Notes under the pieces: model-generated | The model's input: the letters and a program-made list of their open reading frames with translations, nothing else | Databases searched by the model: none | What the model was told of the DNA's origin: nothing | In this document: positions 1-9,320 of the stretch, piece after piece | Layout: every line of letters begins with the position of its first letter | How positions within the stretch are numbered: position 1 is the first letter of the stretch | NCBI RefSeq assembly: GCF_014651955.1 | Contig: NZ_BMXW01000002.1 | Span: forward strand, 248,760-312,759 | Length of the DNA: 64,000 nt | Origin: Shewanella fodinae | GTDB taxonomy: Bacteria > Pseudomonadota > Gammaproteobacteria > Enterobacterales > Shewanellaceae | Direction: 5' to 3' | Translations under genes and position numbers: made by a program

Positions 1-1390
1 ACCTTGGCAACACCTGCAATTTCCCTAAGGCCACAATGGCCACTTCCGGTTTGTTGATAAGCGGCGTTGCCACTGTCCCGCCAAGTGCACCGATATTGGA
101 AATAGAGATAGTGCCGTCTTTCAGATCTGCCGGGGTGACTCGACCACTGCGGGCGGCCTCTGTCAGCCGCGTAATCTCGGCCGCGATGTCCAAAATGGAC
201 TTCGCCTGTACATCCTTAATGTTCGGTACCAGCAAGCCCACTTTTGAATCCACCGCCATGCCAATGTTATGGCGCGACAAATAAGTCAGTTCAGTACATT
301 CAGCATTGACCCGGCTGTTAACGACAGGAAATTGCAGCAACGCTAGGGACAACGCTTTCATGAAGAATGGCATCATAGTCAGCTTCAGACTATCCGAGGC
401 GTACTTCTGCTTAAGTTGCTCTCTTAAAGCCACCAACTCAGTAATATCCAGCTCCTCACAATAGGTAAAATGAGGAATAGTGGATACTGAATCCATCATC
501 TGCCGCGCCATGACCGCCTGAACCCCTTTAATGGGCACCACTTTATCGGCGGTTACTGGGTCGGTTATTGTCGGCGCTGCAACTGTTGGTGGAGTATCCG
601 TCATCGCAACCGGTTGTGGCTGAGATGAAGCGCCCTTTACATAGCGTTCAATATCTTCTTTATAAACCCGTCCGTGTTTGCCACTACCAGGAACCTCCGC
701 GAGGTTGACATCAAGAGAGCGCGCCAAACGACGCACCGCCGGGCTGGCAAGTGCTTTACCCTGCGCCACTGGCGCTGTGGGCGTGTTACTGATAACCGCT
801 GCCGTTGGCTCTCCAGTATCCGGGGACGAGGTCTCGAACTCTGCGTCAGTTTCGATGGCAAACAGAGGCGCGTGTACCTTAGCTACCTGCCCTTTTTCGT
901 AGTACAACTTGACCACTTTGCCAGGCTTTATCGCGGGGATCTGCACTAGAGCTTTGTCAGTCATCACATCGCAGATGGGTTGATCTTCTTCAATCAGATC
1001 GCCCTCAGCGACGAGCCAATCTACCAGATCACATTCCACGATGCCTTCACCAATATCAGGCAACAGAAAATCTTCTACCTGTTTACCGGCAGTCGCAGGT
1101 TTTACTTGCTCGGCCGCTGGCACTGGCGTGGCAGGCTCGGTAAAACCGGTTTCGTCCATGGCGACGGCATATAAAGGCGAATGCACTTTGGCTATTTCGC
1201 CCTTGGCATAATAGAGTTTGGCTATCACACCTGGAAATGGTGCTGGAATTTGTACCAAGGCTTTGTCGGTCATGACTTCACATACCGGTTGATCTTCTTC
1301 AACCCGTTCGCCTTCGGCTACCAACCACTCCATCAGCTCACATTCAACAACACCTTCGCCGATATCCGGCAAAATAAAATCCTTAATCAT
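1..1390 (-). CDS. bkdB: Branched-chain 2-oxo acid dehydrogenase E2 (lipoamide acyltransferase), C-terminus cut by window edge
   Basis: Acyltransferase (E2) core of the branched-chain keto acid dehydrogenase complex, which passes acyl groups from E1 to CoA. Two lipoyl domains lie in tandem (about residues 1-78 and 104-180). Each has the motif VMTDKALVQIPA, and the lipoyl lysines are Lys43 and Lys146. A linker rich in Pro, Thr and Ala and a peripheral subunit-binding domain (ASPAVRRLARSLDVNL...GRVYKEDI) follow. The catalytic domain then begins but runs off at base 1, so about 463 codons are seen and the HxxxD active-site motif is outside the window. The start ATG lies 9 bases after the bkdA2 stop, whose TAG is part of a TAGGAG ribosome site, so translation is probably coupled. 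A pyruvate-type E2 is less likely given the E1 pair beside it. Confidence 0.93.
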   Translation of the reverse strand, partial: MIKDFILPDIGEGVVECELMEWLVAEGERVEEDQPVCEVMTDKALVQIPAPFPGVIAKLYYAKGEIAKVHSPLYAVAMDETGFTEPATPVPAAEQVKPATAGKQVEDFLLPDIGEGIVECDLVDWLVAEGDLIEEDQPICDVMTDKALVQIPAIKPGKVVKLYYEKGQVAKVHAPLFAIETDAEFETSSPDTGEPTAAVISNTPTAPVAQGKALASPAVRRLARSLDVNLAEVPGSGKHGRVYKEDIERYVKGASSQPQPVAMTDTPPTVAAPTITDPVTADKVVPIKGVQAVMARQMMDSVSTIPHFTYCEELDITELVALREQLKQKYASDSLKLTMMPFFMKALSLALLQFPVVNSRVNAECTELTYLSRHNIGMAVDSKVGLLVPNIKDVQAKSILDIAAEITRLTEAARSGRVTPADLKDGTISISNIGALGGTVATPLINKPEVAIVALGKLQVLPR

Positions 1391-1399
1391 GCGCCACTC

Positions 1400-2377
1400 C
1401 TAGAAGTTCACCGAGGCTTTGATAGCTTCGAAGGTTTTCAGCGCATCCGGCATATATTCCTTCTCATGGATCAATGGGTATGGAGTATCCAGCCCACACA
1501 CGCGGGCAATGGGGGACTCCAGATACAAAAAGCATTCCTGCTGGATTGTTGCAGCAATCTCACCGGCAAAGCCTCCGGTTAACGGTGCTTCATGGTTGAT
1601 CAGCAACCGACCGGTCTTACGCACGGAGGCTGCAACGGTTTCGACATCCCACGGTGCGAGCGTTTTCAAATCGATCACTTCGCAGTCGATGTTAACTTCC
1701 TGCGCCATTTCAGCCGCTTTTTCGATAACTTCCACCTGTGCGCCCCACGCCAACAACGTAATATTGGCGCCCTCGCGCACGACTTCTGCTTTCCCGAGCG
1801 GCAACTCGTAGGCCTCTTCCGGTACATCATTCACTGAGGCACGGTATAGCCGTTTGGGTTCGAAGAATATCACCGGGTTGGGATCATGAATGGCTGATAA
1901 CAACAGACCTTTGGCTTGGTAAGCATTGCGCGGCACTACCACTTTAAGCCCCGCTACCTGAGTAAAATAGGCTTCTGGTGATTGCGAATGGTAATGACCT
2001 CCGGCAATACCACCACCGTAAGGTGTACGGAACGTCAGGCCGCCGACATTGAACTGGTTGCCACTACGATAGCGGAACTTCGCCGACTCATTCACTATCT
2101 GATCAAATGCCGGGAATATATAATCGGCAAACTGGATTTCCGCGACAGGCGTCATGCCGTTGGACGCCAGACCATTAGCAAACCCGGCAATGCCCTGCTC
2201 TGTCAACGGTGTGTTGAAGCAACGCTCTTTGCCAAATTTATCCTGCAACCCAGAGGTTGCGCGGAACACTCCACCAAAATGACCAACATCCTCACCAAAT
2301 ACCAGCATCTTGTCATCGGCCGTCATCGCCAGCGTCAGTGCGTTATTGATGGCTTGCAGCATATTCATCTTAGCCAT
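1400..2377 (-). CDS. bkdA2: 2-oxoisovalerate dehydrogenase E1 beta subunit
   Basis: Beta subunit of the thiamine-diphosphate E1 heterotetramer that decarboxylates branched-chain 2-oxo acids from Val, Leu and Ile. The 325-residue protein shows the transketolase pyrimidine-binding fold near the N-terminus ([16 protein letters not shown], then [16 protein letters not shown], which supplies the cofactor-activating Glu). The C-terminal transketolase domain contains the [16 protein letters not shown] stretch. The length is normal for the family. The GGGAGG ribosome site sits inside the last codons of bkdA1, and the two genes are separated by only 2 bases, so they are translationally coupled. The companion E1 alpha and the two-lipoyl E2 point to the Bkd rather than the pyruvate complex. 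Confidence 0.94.
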   Translation of the reverse strand: MAKMNMLQAINNALTLAMTADDKMLVFGEDVGHFGGVFRATSGLQDKFGKERCFNTPLTEQGIAGFANGLASNGMTPVAEIQFADYIFPAFDQIVNESAKFRYRSGNQFNVGGLTFRTPYGGGIAGGHYHSQSPEAYFTQVAGLKVVVPRNAYQAKGLLLSAIHDPNPVIFFEPKRLYRASVNDVPEEAYELPLGKAEVVREGANITLLAWGAQVEVIEKAAEMAQEVNIDCEVIDLKTLAPWDVETVAASVRKTGRLLINHEAPLTGGFAGEIAATIQQECFLYLESPIARVCGLDTPYPLIHEKEYMPDALKTFEAIKASVNF

Positions 2378-2379
2378 GC

Positions 2380-3558
2380 TTATAACCTCCCTGATGACTT
2401 GGGATAAGCCTTGGGATATTTAGCTACATGCGCTTTTAATTCCTCAAGCTGCTTTTTCAGGTTTGCGGTTGGCACGTCGTAAACATCCTCAATTATTTCG
2501 TCAAGCTTGGGCGCGGGCACTTTTTCTGCGACCTTCAACGCATCCAGCACCTCTTGGCGGTAACGGCTTTGCAGTTCGGCATCATCATCTTCTGTGAGCC
2601 AGCCTTTATTGATCAGCCATAATTTAAAGCGTTTGACCGGATCGTGCTGCTGCCAGCGTGCTTCTTCATCTTTTGAGCGATATCCAGACGGATCATCTGA
2701 AGATGAATGAGCCCCCAAACGGTAGGTCATGGCTTCAATCAACACCGGAGCACTATGTTCTATGGCCCAAGCTCTGGCCTGCTGTGTGGCAGCCAGGACG
2801 GCCAACATATCGTTACCATCGACACGAATGGTGTGCATGCCATAACCCAAGCCGCGACTGGCAATACCGTTGCCGGCATATTGTTCGTCAGTGGGCGTAG
2901 AAATCGCGTAACCATTGTTGCGACAGAAGAAAATTACCGGAACTTTATGAACCGCCGCCATATTCAGGCCTGCATGAAAGTCACCTTCAGATGCCGCACC
3001 TTCACCAAAATAACAGATGGCAACATTGCGCTTACCCTGCATTTTTAAGGAGTAGCCGACACCAGATGCCTGCGGGATCTGCGTTGCTAGCGGGGAAGAA
3101 ATTGTCTGAAAGTGCAGTTGCTGGCAGCCGTAGTGGATCGGCATCTGTCGCCCTTTGCCCAGATCTTTTTCATTACTGAACATCTGATGCATGAACTGCT
3201 CGGTGGTGAACCCACGATAACGCAGCGCTGCATGCTCACGATATTGCGCCAAGATGATATCTTCAGGCTCCAGTGCCGCAGCGCTGCCGATGACAGCAGC
3301 TTCTTCACCTGTGCAGGTCATATAGAAACTGATGCGTCCTTGACGCTGCGCTGCCAACATGCGTTCATCCAGCGTTCTGATAAAAACACAGGTATCAAAA
3401 ATTTTTCGCGACAGCGCTTCATCAACCTGTGGAAGCACAGCGTTTTCGAAGGTGGTGCCATCTGCTTGCAACAATTTCAGGATCGGAATATTCAGCGAAT
3501 TCCGTTCCAGAAACGTTGCACGATGGACAACCTGTTGGGTAAACGTAGGGTTGCTCAT
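2380..3558 (-). CDS. bkdA1: 2-oxoisovalerate dehydrogenase E1 alpha subunit
   Basis: Alpha subunit of the branched-chain keto acid decarboxylase; it binds thiamine diphosphate. The cofactor motif is visible as [15 protein letters not shown] followed by the [11 protein letters not shown] segment. The phosphorylation-loop region is [17 protein letters not shown] chose the ATG at 3558 (MSNPTF) because GAAAGAG lies 6 bases upstream; an in-frame ATG at 3573 would add five residues but has no good ribosome site. From this start the protein has 392 residues. It is the first gene of a tight operon with bkdA2 and bkdB. The 150 bases upstream, before the astE stop, must hold the promoter, but I recognised no operator there. 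Confidence 0.93.
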   Translation of the reverse strand: MSNPTFTQQVVHRATFLERNSLNIPILKLLQADGTTFENAVLPQVDEALSRKIFDTCVFIRTLDERMLAAQRQGRISFYMTCTGEEAAVIGSAAALEPEDIILAQYREHAALRYRGFTTEQFMHQMFSNEKDLGKGRQMPIHYGCQQLHFQTISSPLATQIPQASGVGYSLKMQGKRNVAICYFGEGAASEGDFHAGLNMAAVHKVPVIFFCRNNGYAISTPTDEQYAGNGIASRGLGYGMHTIRVDGNDMLAVLAATQQARAWAIEHSAPVLIEAMTYRLGAHSSSDDPSGYRSKDEEARWQQHDPVKRFKLWLINKGWLTEDDDAELQSRYRQEVLDALKVAEKVPAPKLDEIIEDVYDVPTANLKKQLEELKAHVAKYPKAYPKSSGRL

Positions 3559-3709
3559 GATGTGCTCTTTCATTCTGTTTAGGCAGAATCGTTCTGCTAT
3601 TGGTTCTTATACTCGTCCAGCACACTAGGTTAACTTTAAGCGGCTGGCAATCTCTGTGATCCGGCTATCATCAACTTTGATTGCTATAGCGCGTATATCT
3701 AGCTTTACA

Positions 3710-4738
3710 TTAGGCTAACGGAATACCAGGATCGGCCACCACACACAGCGCGGCACGTTGACCAATGGGGATCTGCGCGTTAGGAAACACAATCGCCTCA
3801 CCTTCTTGTTCCGCTACAATAGCCTGACCATTTTCATGGGCTAGTACTTCACCTTGGGCAAATTGCGTGAAGTTGGGCAGATCTTTATCAAAGGTAAAAG
3901 CGAAGTCGGCAAAGTGTTTGGTAATGGAGCGACACACCCGATAAAGCACTTGCTTATCGGCGGCAAAATCTGGCGTTGGAGTTGCTGTTTCAGCAAGCAA
4001 CGCCATCAGCATGGCGCGCAGTGCTGCCAGTCGGGTTAAATCATTTTGGCCAAAAGGCATAACTTTCCCCAACTCTACGGTGAAGGCTTCTGCCTGATAA
4101 TTGGCTGACGAGGCATAACTGAAAGTGGTGGTAGGTTCATGATGCATCAGAAACGCTTCAATCCCGGCGGCACTTAAAAATGCAATTTGTTGTTTCAAAT
4201 GAGGTTTATCCGGCCGATAAGGACACACAGCAAAGCGCTCATGACGCGAACCACGGATAGCCGTATGCAGATCGTAATGAAATCGCTTTCGGCCAGTTGC
4301 GGTAAAGAACTGCTGCATATAACTCTCTAATTTTGCCGCACGCGCGCGCTCACCATTTGTCAGAACATTCGGATTAGCATGTTCACCATTGAACAAACGA
4401 TTGAGGTTCTCTGTCACAAAACGTGTACCGTTAATCATCGCCATTGGATTACCGAAGATAAACATCACTCTTTGTCGCAACAGTAAATGCTGCTGGAGAA
4501 TGGCGCGGATTAGTTGGTTGCAGAGTTCTATGGGGGCGGTTTCATTGCCATGAATACCACTCGACAAAACGATGTCGCTCGTTGGTTCAGCGGTCAGTGG
4601 TGTAAAAACCAAGACGCCGCTATCCCAGATCTCGACTTGCGTGTGATCCGCAATAACGCCTTGTTCGGCCGCCATAAACAGAGGATTGGCAAGGGTCAGT
4701 GCTAGAAAATTCGCCTGTTGCAGTAATGGCTGCAGCAC
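3710..4738 (-). CDS. astE: Succinylglutamate desuccinylase
   Basis: Last enzyme of the arginine succinyltransferase (AST) pathway: hydrolyses N-succinylglutamate to succinate and glutamate in the cytoplasm. Zinc metallohydrolase of the AspA/AstE family, related to M14 carboxypeptidases. Metal ligands are seen in the motif SGIHGNETAPIEL and in HYDLHTAIRGS; the catalytic Glu is expected in FTVELGKVMPFG. The 342-residue length is normal. No other ast gene lies in the window, so astE stands apart from the rest of the pathway here. It points the same way as the bkd genes but 150 bases separate them, so separate transcription is likely. Confidence 0.93.
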   Translation of the reverse strand: MLQPLLQQANFLALTLANPLFMAAEQGVIADHTQVEIWDSGVLVFTPLTAEPTSDIVLSSGIHGNETAPIELCNQLIRAILQQHLLLRQRVMFIFGNPMAMINGTRFVTENLNRLFNGEHANPNVLTNGERARAAKLESYMQQFFTATGRKRFHYDLHTAIRGSRHERFAVCPYRPDKPHLKQQIAFLSAAGIEAFLMHHEPTTTFSYASSANYQAEAFTVELGKVMPFGQNDLTRLAALRAMLMALLAETATPTPDFAADKQVLYRVCRSITKHFADFAFTFDKDLPNFTQFAQGEVLAHENGQAIVAEQEGEAIVFPNAQIPIGQRAALCVVADPGIPLA

Positions 4739-4890
4739 GGTTTACTCCTTAAATCAATGATGCCTTACTACTGCATGCTATCACAGTGGTTAATGGCAAG
4801 TCGTTATGACTTATTATTTCCCCGCTATTGCAAGCTCGCGCAGCTTCGAAGATAATTTTAGCCATCTAGACATCTAATAAGGGTTATATT

Positions 4891-5370
4891 ATGGCGATTG
4901 CAACCTTTGGCGCCGGTTGTTTTTGGGGCGTCGAGTATTTTTTCCGACAAGTGCCTGGGGTGATTAACGCCACCAGTGGTTATATGGGCGGTGGCGATAA
5001 TGCGGTAACCTATGAGCAAGTCAAAAAAGGCACCACCGGGCATGCGGAAGTGGTACAGGTTGAATATGACGCGTCGCAAGTCAGTTATGATGATTTGCTG
5101 CAGGTATTTTGGAAAAACCACAACCCTACCAGCCTTAACCAACAAGGGGCTGACATGGGAACCCAGTACCGCAGTGTGGTGTTTTTCCACGATAAAGAGC
5201 AGAAACAACAGGCAGAAGCATCAAAACTGGCGTTGATGCGCAGTGGTAAATGGGGCTTACGGCAAATTGTCACCGAAATTGTCCCCGCGCAAACCTTCCA
5301 CAAAGCAGAAGAATACCATCAGGATTATATCCGTAAGAATGATTTGCCCAGTTGCCACATTGAATATTAA
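4891..5370 (+). CDS. msrA: Peptide-methionine (S)-S-oxide reductase MsrA
   Basis: Repairs oxidised methionine by reducing methionine-S-sulfoxide in proteins and free amino acid. The family motif GAGCFWGVE places the catalytic cysteine at position 10; a second Cys near the C-terminus (LPSCHIEY) could act as resolving residue. The 159-residue length fits the short bacterial MsrA form. The gene stands alone, divergent from astE and convergent with pgm, and is closed by a strong bidirectional hairpin terminator. No msrB is fused or adjacent. Confidence 0.96.
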   Translation: MAIATFGAGCFWGVEYFFRQVPGVINATSGYMGGGDNAVTYEQVKKGTTGHAEVVQVEYDASQVSYDDLLQVFWKNHNPTSLNQQGADMGTQYRSVVFFHDKEQKQQAEASKLALMRSGKWGLRQIVTEIVPAQTFHKAEEYHQDYIRKNDLPSCHIEY

Positions 5371-5384
5371 TTGAGACGGCACAT

Positions 5385-5416
5385 AAAAACGCACTCTAAT
5401 CATTGAGTGCGTTTTT
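5385..5416. terminator. Bidirectional intrinsic terminator between msrA and pgm
   Basis: A 12-base stem, AAAAACGCACTC paired with GAGTGCGTTTTT, encloses an 8-base loop. T-runs result on both strands, so it can end both msrA (plus) and pgm (minus). Confidence 0.85.
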
Positions 5417-5438
5417 GGGCTGCAGTGATAACTCAGTG

Positions 5439-7091
5439 TTAGCCTTTCAAGGCTTGTTTTATCACCTGTTGCGCGTCACTCATTAACCGGTCCAGATGCT
5501 GTTCACTGATAAAGCTTTCGGCATAGATTTTAAATAGCGCTTCAGTGCCTGAAGGCCTCGCGGCAAACCAACCGTTTGCGATGGTGACCTTGATACCACC
5601 GATAGCGGCATTGTTACCCGGCGCATGGGTCAGAACGGTTTCAATTTTATCACCTGCAATGGTGTCAGCGCCTAGCGTATCGGCATTCAAGCGGCTAAAA
5701 CGCGCTTTTTGCTTAGCATTGATTGGACTGTCAATGCGCCGATAATAACTACGGCCGAATTCTGCCACTAACTCTTCATAGCGCTCAGCAGGTGATTTTC
5801 CGGTAACCGCAATAATTTCCGCCGCCAACAAGCCCAGAATGATACCGTCTTTATCGGTACACCAGGTTGTTCCATCGCGTTTTAGGAATGCTGCACCGGC
5901 ACTTTCTTCACCACCGAAGGCAAAACTGGCATCAGCCAAACCATCGACAAACCATTTAAAGCCAACCGGTACCTCACACAAAACCCGGCCATGAGAGGCG
6001 ACAATTTTGTCAATAAGTGCGCTGGATACCAGCGTTTTGCCAATCTTTAGTTCGGCTGACCATTGCGGCCGATGGCTCAACAGATAGTCAATCGCCACCG
6101 CTAGATAGTGATTAGGGTTCATTAATCCACTGCCCGGGCACACAATACCGTGACGATCATAGTCAGGATCATTACCAATACAGACATCATATTCGTTCTG
6201 ATGTCTCAGCAACCCAGCCATGGCGTATGGTGATGAACAATCCATGCGAATTTTGCCGTCTTTGTCCAATGGCATAAAACCGAATGTTGGGTCAACTTTA
6301 TCGTTTACCAGCGTGATCTTAAGCCCATAAGTTTCGGCAATTTTTTCCCAATAATAGATGCCGGAGCCCCCCAACGGATCTACACCAATATTCACCCCAG
6401 CCTTTGCAATGGCGGCCATATCAATGACCTGTTCCAAAGCTCTAACGTAAGGCGTGATGAGATCCTGCTGCTTAATCAAACCGATGGCTGCTGCCGTACC
6501 ATAATTGAGCTTTTTAATCCCTTCCAATCGGCGTTGTAGATATTGGTTGGCGCGGGACTCTATCCAGTTCGTCACCGCGGCCTCTGCCGGACCACCATGG
6601 GGTGGATTATACTTGATACCACCATCCTGCGGCGGATTATGGGATGGCGTAATAATGATGCCGTCGCAGCGGTTGCTGTCATCTTTTGCTTTACCAACGT
6701 TAGCAGCGACAATTGCTTGGGAAACCACAGGCGTCGGTGTAAAACTTTCATTTTGCTGCACCACCACTTGCACTTCGTTTGCCAATAAGACTTCCAAAGC
6801 AGAAACGTAAGCAGCCTGCGACAGCGCATGGGTGTCCATTCCCAAAAACAGCGTGCCATGAATCCCCTGCTGTTGACGATAATCGACAATGGCCTGTGTT
6901 ATCGCCCAGATATGATTCTGGTTAAAACTACTGCTAAAGGCTGAGCCCCGATGTCCAGAAGTACCAAAACTCACCTGTTGTGCCGGGTTTTCAACATCGG
7001 GGATCAACCGATAATAAAAACTCATCAATTTAGGAATATTGACCAGGTCACGCTGTTGTGCCTGTTTGCCTGCACGTTCATGGATTGCCAC
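5439..7091 (-). CDS. pgm: Alpha-D-glucose phosphate-specific phosphoglucomutase
   Basis: Interconverts glucose-1-phosphate and glucose-6-phosphate, linking glycogen, UDP-glucose and cell-envelope sugars to glycolysis. The phosphoserine loop is ITPSHNPPQDGG with the catalytic Ser at about residue 150. The Mg-binding loop is GNDPDYDRHG, the sugar loop is FGGEESAGAAF, and the phosphate loop is RPSGTEALFKIY near the C-terminus. The 550-residue length matches the enterobacterial enzyme. It lies 36 bases downstream of seqA in the same direction, as in Escherichia coli, so the two are probably co-transcribed. Confidence 0.96.
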   Translation of the reverse strand: MAIHERAGKQAQQRDLVNIPKLMSFYYRLIPDVENPAQQVSFGTSGHRGSAFSSSFNQNHIWAITQAIVDYRQQQGIHGTLFLGMDTHALSQAAYVSALEVLLANEVQVVVQQNESFTPTPVVSQAIVAANVGKAKDDSNRCDGIIITPSHNPPQDGGIKYNPPHGGPAEAAVTNWIESRANQYLQRRLEGIKKLNYGTAAAIGLIKQQDLITPYVRALEQVIDMAAIAKAGVNIGVDPLGGSGIYYWEKIAETYGLKITLVNDKVDPTFGFMPLDKDGKIRMDCSSPYAMAGLLRHQNEYDVCIGNDPDYDRHGIVCPGSGLMNPNHYLAVAIDYLLSHRPQWSAELKIGKTLVSSALIDKIVASHGRVLCEVPVGFKWFVDGLADASFAFGGEESAGAAFLKRDGTTWCTDKDGIILGLLAAEIIAVTGKSPAERYEELVAEFGRSYYRRIDSPINAKQKARFSRLNADTLGADTIAGDKIETVLTHAPGNNAAIGGIKVTIANGWFAARPSGTEALFKIYAESFISEQHLDRLMSDAQQVIKQALKG

Positions 7092-7127
7092 GGTTGCTCT
7101 CCTTGTCAGTTAACTGTGCTACGCTGT

Positions 7128-7682
7128 TTAGGCTGATGGTAATGCTGCATCGGCAATGGCGTTGGCGCGAATAGCACCACAACCAAGTTTTTCCAGCGCT
7201 TCCAGCAAAATAGCGCGTTTTTTAGCCGTGTTATTATTGGTGGTAACCCAATAACCGCTATTACCAATCTCCTTAGGATTAGCAGATTGACTGGCTGACA
7301 ACAACGCTTCTTTCGATGTTGCAAAATACAACCTGTCCCGGCCCTGAACCTGCAACACTTTTTCAAACTGTTGCGGCATTTGCTGATAAAGCGCTTCAAG
7401 CACAAACAGAAAACGTCCTACTGCACCCTTCTGGCTTTCCAGTACGCTAGGCACATACAGTTGTTCAAAATCGACAACATCAGAAACAGGGGGCAGATTG
7501 TTGGGAACATAGGAAGATTCCATGCCCGGATGACTAACGGCGACGGGTGGGGTTTCCGTCTCCAGATTAACTGATTCCAGCCCTAATAAACGCCGCAAAA
7601 TATCCGAAGCGCTTTCGCCGATACGTTCGGTCTTTCCGGCAATAAAGCGATATAGTTCTTCGTCCACTTCAATATATTTCAT
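7128..7682 (-). CDS. seqA: Replication initiation negative regulator SeqA
   Basis: Binds hemimethylated GATC sites, sequesters oriC and organises newly replicated DNA. The N-terminal multimerisation helices are seen in MKYIEVDEELYRFIAG and GESASDILRRLLG. The C-terminal DNA-binding domain contains RFLFVLEALYQQMP and the final ETLEKLGC-like segment (LLEALEKLGCGAIRANAI). At 184 residues the length is normal. It lies upstream of pgm and divergent from ybfF, a conserved gammaproteobacterial arrangement. Presence of SeqA implies that the host also carries Dam methylase elsewhere. Confidence 0.95.
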   Translation of the reverse strand: MKYIEVDEELYRFIAGKTERIGESASDILRRLLGLESVNLETETPPVAVSHPGMESSYVPNNLPPVSDVVDFEQLYVPSVLESQKGAVGRFLFVLEALYQQMPQQFEKVLQVQGRDRLYFATSKEALLSASQSANPKEIGNSGYWVTTNNNTAKKRAILLEALEKLGCGAIRANAIADAALPSA

Positions 7683-7729
7683 GCCATGATTCCTGTCATT
7701 TGGTGCTGAAAAGGCCCAGCAAGTGGTAC

Positions 7730-7743
7730 GATCCAGCGCGATC
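7730..7743. promoter_or_regulatory. Pair of GATC sites one helical turn apart upstream of seqA
   Basis: Two GATC tetramers begin at 7730 and 7740, 10 bases apart, 48 bases upstream of the seqA start codon. SeqA dimers are known to bind pairs of hemimethylated GATC sites spaced by whole helical turns, so autoregulation is possible. This is inference from spacing alone. Confidence 0.35.
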
Positions 7744-7978
7744 GTTCAGGGCAAAAGTATGCCACAAACCCGTCTAGGGAAAAGAGCAAATCGCTGAAAA
7801 AACGCTGAAATACTTTGCTGGCTTGGCACTTTAGGCATACCTGCCTGAAAAGCGACCAACTGTTGCTGCAGAAAGCAGCGGCGCTTGTAATGATGTGAGC
7901 TTTGCCGCAAAATTTTTGTCTTTGGTGCCTATGTATTTCGCCACGGCACTGCAGATATTGCCGAATATAGGAGAAATG

Positions 7979-8761
7979 ATGTTTTTTAGCGAAAGTGGTC
8001 ATGGGATACCTGTCGTCCTCATCCATGGCTTATTCGGTGATGGAGACAACCTCAAGGCGTTAGGCAATGATCTGGCATCCGACTACCGCGTGATCCGCGT
8101 GGATTGCCCTAATCACGGGCGTAGCGAACATCTCGAATACATGGATTACCCCACAGTCGCAAACATGCTGGTGGCGTTATTAGATCAATTGCAGATTAAA
8201 CAAGCGCATCTGGTCGGCCATTCCATGGGGGGCAAGATTGCCATGGCAACTGCCTTAATCGCGCCAGAACGCGTGCTATCTGTGGTTGCTGCCGATATTG
8301 CGCCGGTTGCCTATAACAATCGGCATGACAAAGTCTTTGCTGCCATGACGAGTTTGCCGTTGGACGCCCAAGACCGCCGGGTTGCACTGCAACATCTCTT
8401 GAATCAAGGTGTTGACGAAGCCACCGCCCAGTTTTTGCTGAAAAGTCTGCGGCGTAATGACGCAGGATTTGAGTGGAAACTGAATTTGCCCGGATTAATC
8501 CACAGTTATCCGCAGATTATTGGTTGGTTTAATTCACCCTCAGCGCCCGGTTTTCTGACATTTTCAGGGCCGATTCTGTTGCTACACAGTGCAGACCCAA
8601 CCTATGTTAACGCCGATTATCGAGAAGCAATTGTGCAGCAATTTCCTCATGCGGTATCCAAAACTATTGCAGGCACTGGTCACTGGCTACATGCACAAAA
8701 GCCAACGGTATTTAACCGCATTGTACATGAGTTCATCAATGAGCATGTTTCGGGGCAATGA
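7979..8761 (+). CDS. ybfF: Alpha/beta-hydrolase esterase YbfF
   Basis: Small acyl-ester (including acyl-CoA-type) hydrolase of the alpha/beta-hydrolase fold. The nucleophile elbow GHSMGG gives Ser82, the oxyanion region is LIHGLFGDGDN, and the catalytic His is in the late GTGHWLHAQKP motif. I prefer the ATG at 7979 because AGGAG lies 5 bases upstream. The adjacent ATG at 7976 is too close to that site, and an upstream in-frame ATG at 7895 would add 28 residues with no homology-like character. The order seqA (divergent), ybfF, ybfE, fldA matches enterobacteria. Physiological substrate unknown. Confidence 0.9.
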   Translation: MFFSESGHGIPVVLIHGLFGDGDNLKALGNDLASDYRVIRVDCPNHGRSEHLEYMDYPTVANMLVALLDQLQIKQAHLVGHSMGGKIAMATALIAPERVLSVVAADIAPVAYNNRHDKVFAAMTSLPLDAQDRRVALQHLLNQGVDEATAQFLLKSLRRNDAGFEWKLNLPGLIHSYPQIIGWFNSPSAPGFLTFSGPILLLHSADPTYVNADYREAIVQQFPHAVSKTIAGTGHWLHAQKPTVFNRIVHEFINEHVSGQ

Positions 8762-8868
8762 AGCGGTGACCGTGATATAGCGGCACCATTGTCAATATGC
8801 TATAGTCGCGCCTCTTTTATGCCCGAGCGCACATTCCGTTAATAGTGAAGGAACCTCTAAGGACTTTC

Positions 8869-8985
8869 ATGGTCATTTCGGATGATTGTACTGGTTTTCA
8901 ACCACGGGCGATGGAATACAGGTTGGACTACCAACAGCAGCAAGTTAAAATTCGGACCGAGATGTCCGATGAAAAGAACAAATAA
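8869..8985 (+). CDS. 38-residue ORF abutting ybfE
   Basis: A short reading frame begins MVISDDCTGFQPRAMEYR and ends DEKNK. AAGGA lies 5 bases before the ATG. Its TAA stop is followed directly by the ybfE ATG, with no base between, which suggests translational coupling or a leader-peptide role. The predicted product is charged and hydrophilic, with no membrane segment or known motif. I do not recognise a family. It may be a genuine small protein, a leader controlling ybfE, or chance. Confidence 0.45.
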   Translation: MVISDDCTGFQPRAMEYRLDYQQQQVKIRTEMSDEKNK

Positions 8986-9270
8986 ATGGCAAAAGAATCA
9001 TCTGACAGAACGACCATCGACCTTTTTGCCAATGAGAAGCGTCGGGGCCGTCCGCGAAGTAATCCCCTTCCCCGAGACCAGCAGTTACGGGTGAATAAAC
9101 GTAATCAGGTGAAACGGGACAGGGAAAAAGGATTAAAAAGAATAGAGTTAAAGGTGTCACAAGATTTGTATGATGCCTTGAACGAACAGGCGTCGGCCAG
9201 TAACATCAGCCGCAGTCAACTGATCGAGCATATTTTACAACAGAGTGTTAGCAGCATTTTCGAAGTATAG
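8986..9270 (+). CDS. ybfE: YbfE-type small DNA-binding-like protein (LexA-regulated family)
   Basis: A 94-residue basic protein with N-terminal MAKESSDRTTIDLFANEKRR, a GRPRSNP AT-hook-like motif, and a C-terminal ribbon-helix-helix-like stretch (RIELKVSQDLYDALNEQA...ISRSQLIEHIL). This fits the CopB/YbfE family, whose E. coli member is LexA-controlled. The genomic position between ybfF and fldA supports the assignment. Upstream I could not find a convincing CTGT-N8-ACAG LexA box, so SOS control is not shown here. Function unknown. Confidence 0.85.
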   Translation: MAKESSDRTTIDLFANEKRRGRPRSNPLPRDQQLRVNKRNQVKRDREKGLKRIELKVSQDLYDALNEQASASNISRSQLIEHILQQSVSSIFEV

Positions 9271-9320
9271 TGGATCAGGATTGTATAACGAATTTAGTTA
9301 GTTGAATTAAAGGAAAGACG

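Noticed and set aside
8872-8985. Search for a LexA box upstream of ybfE
   Set aside because: TACTGGTTTTCAACCACGG keeps one half-site only; the second half does not match CAGTA/ACAG, so no SOS box is claimed.
8882-9094. 70-residue overlapping frame across the ybfE start
   Set aside because: Out of frame with ybfE and the 38-residue ORF, with no ribosome site and no family-like sequence.
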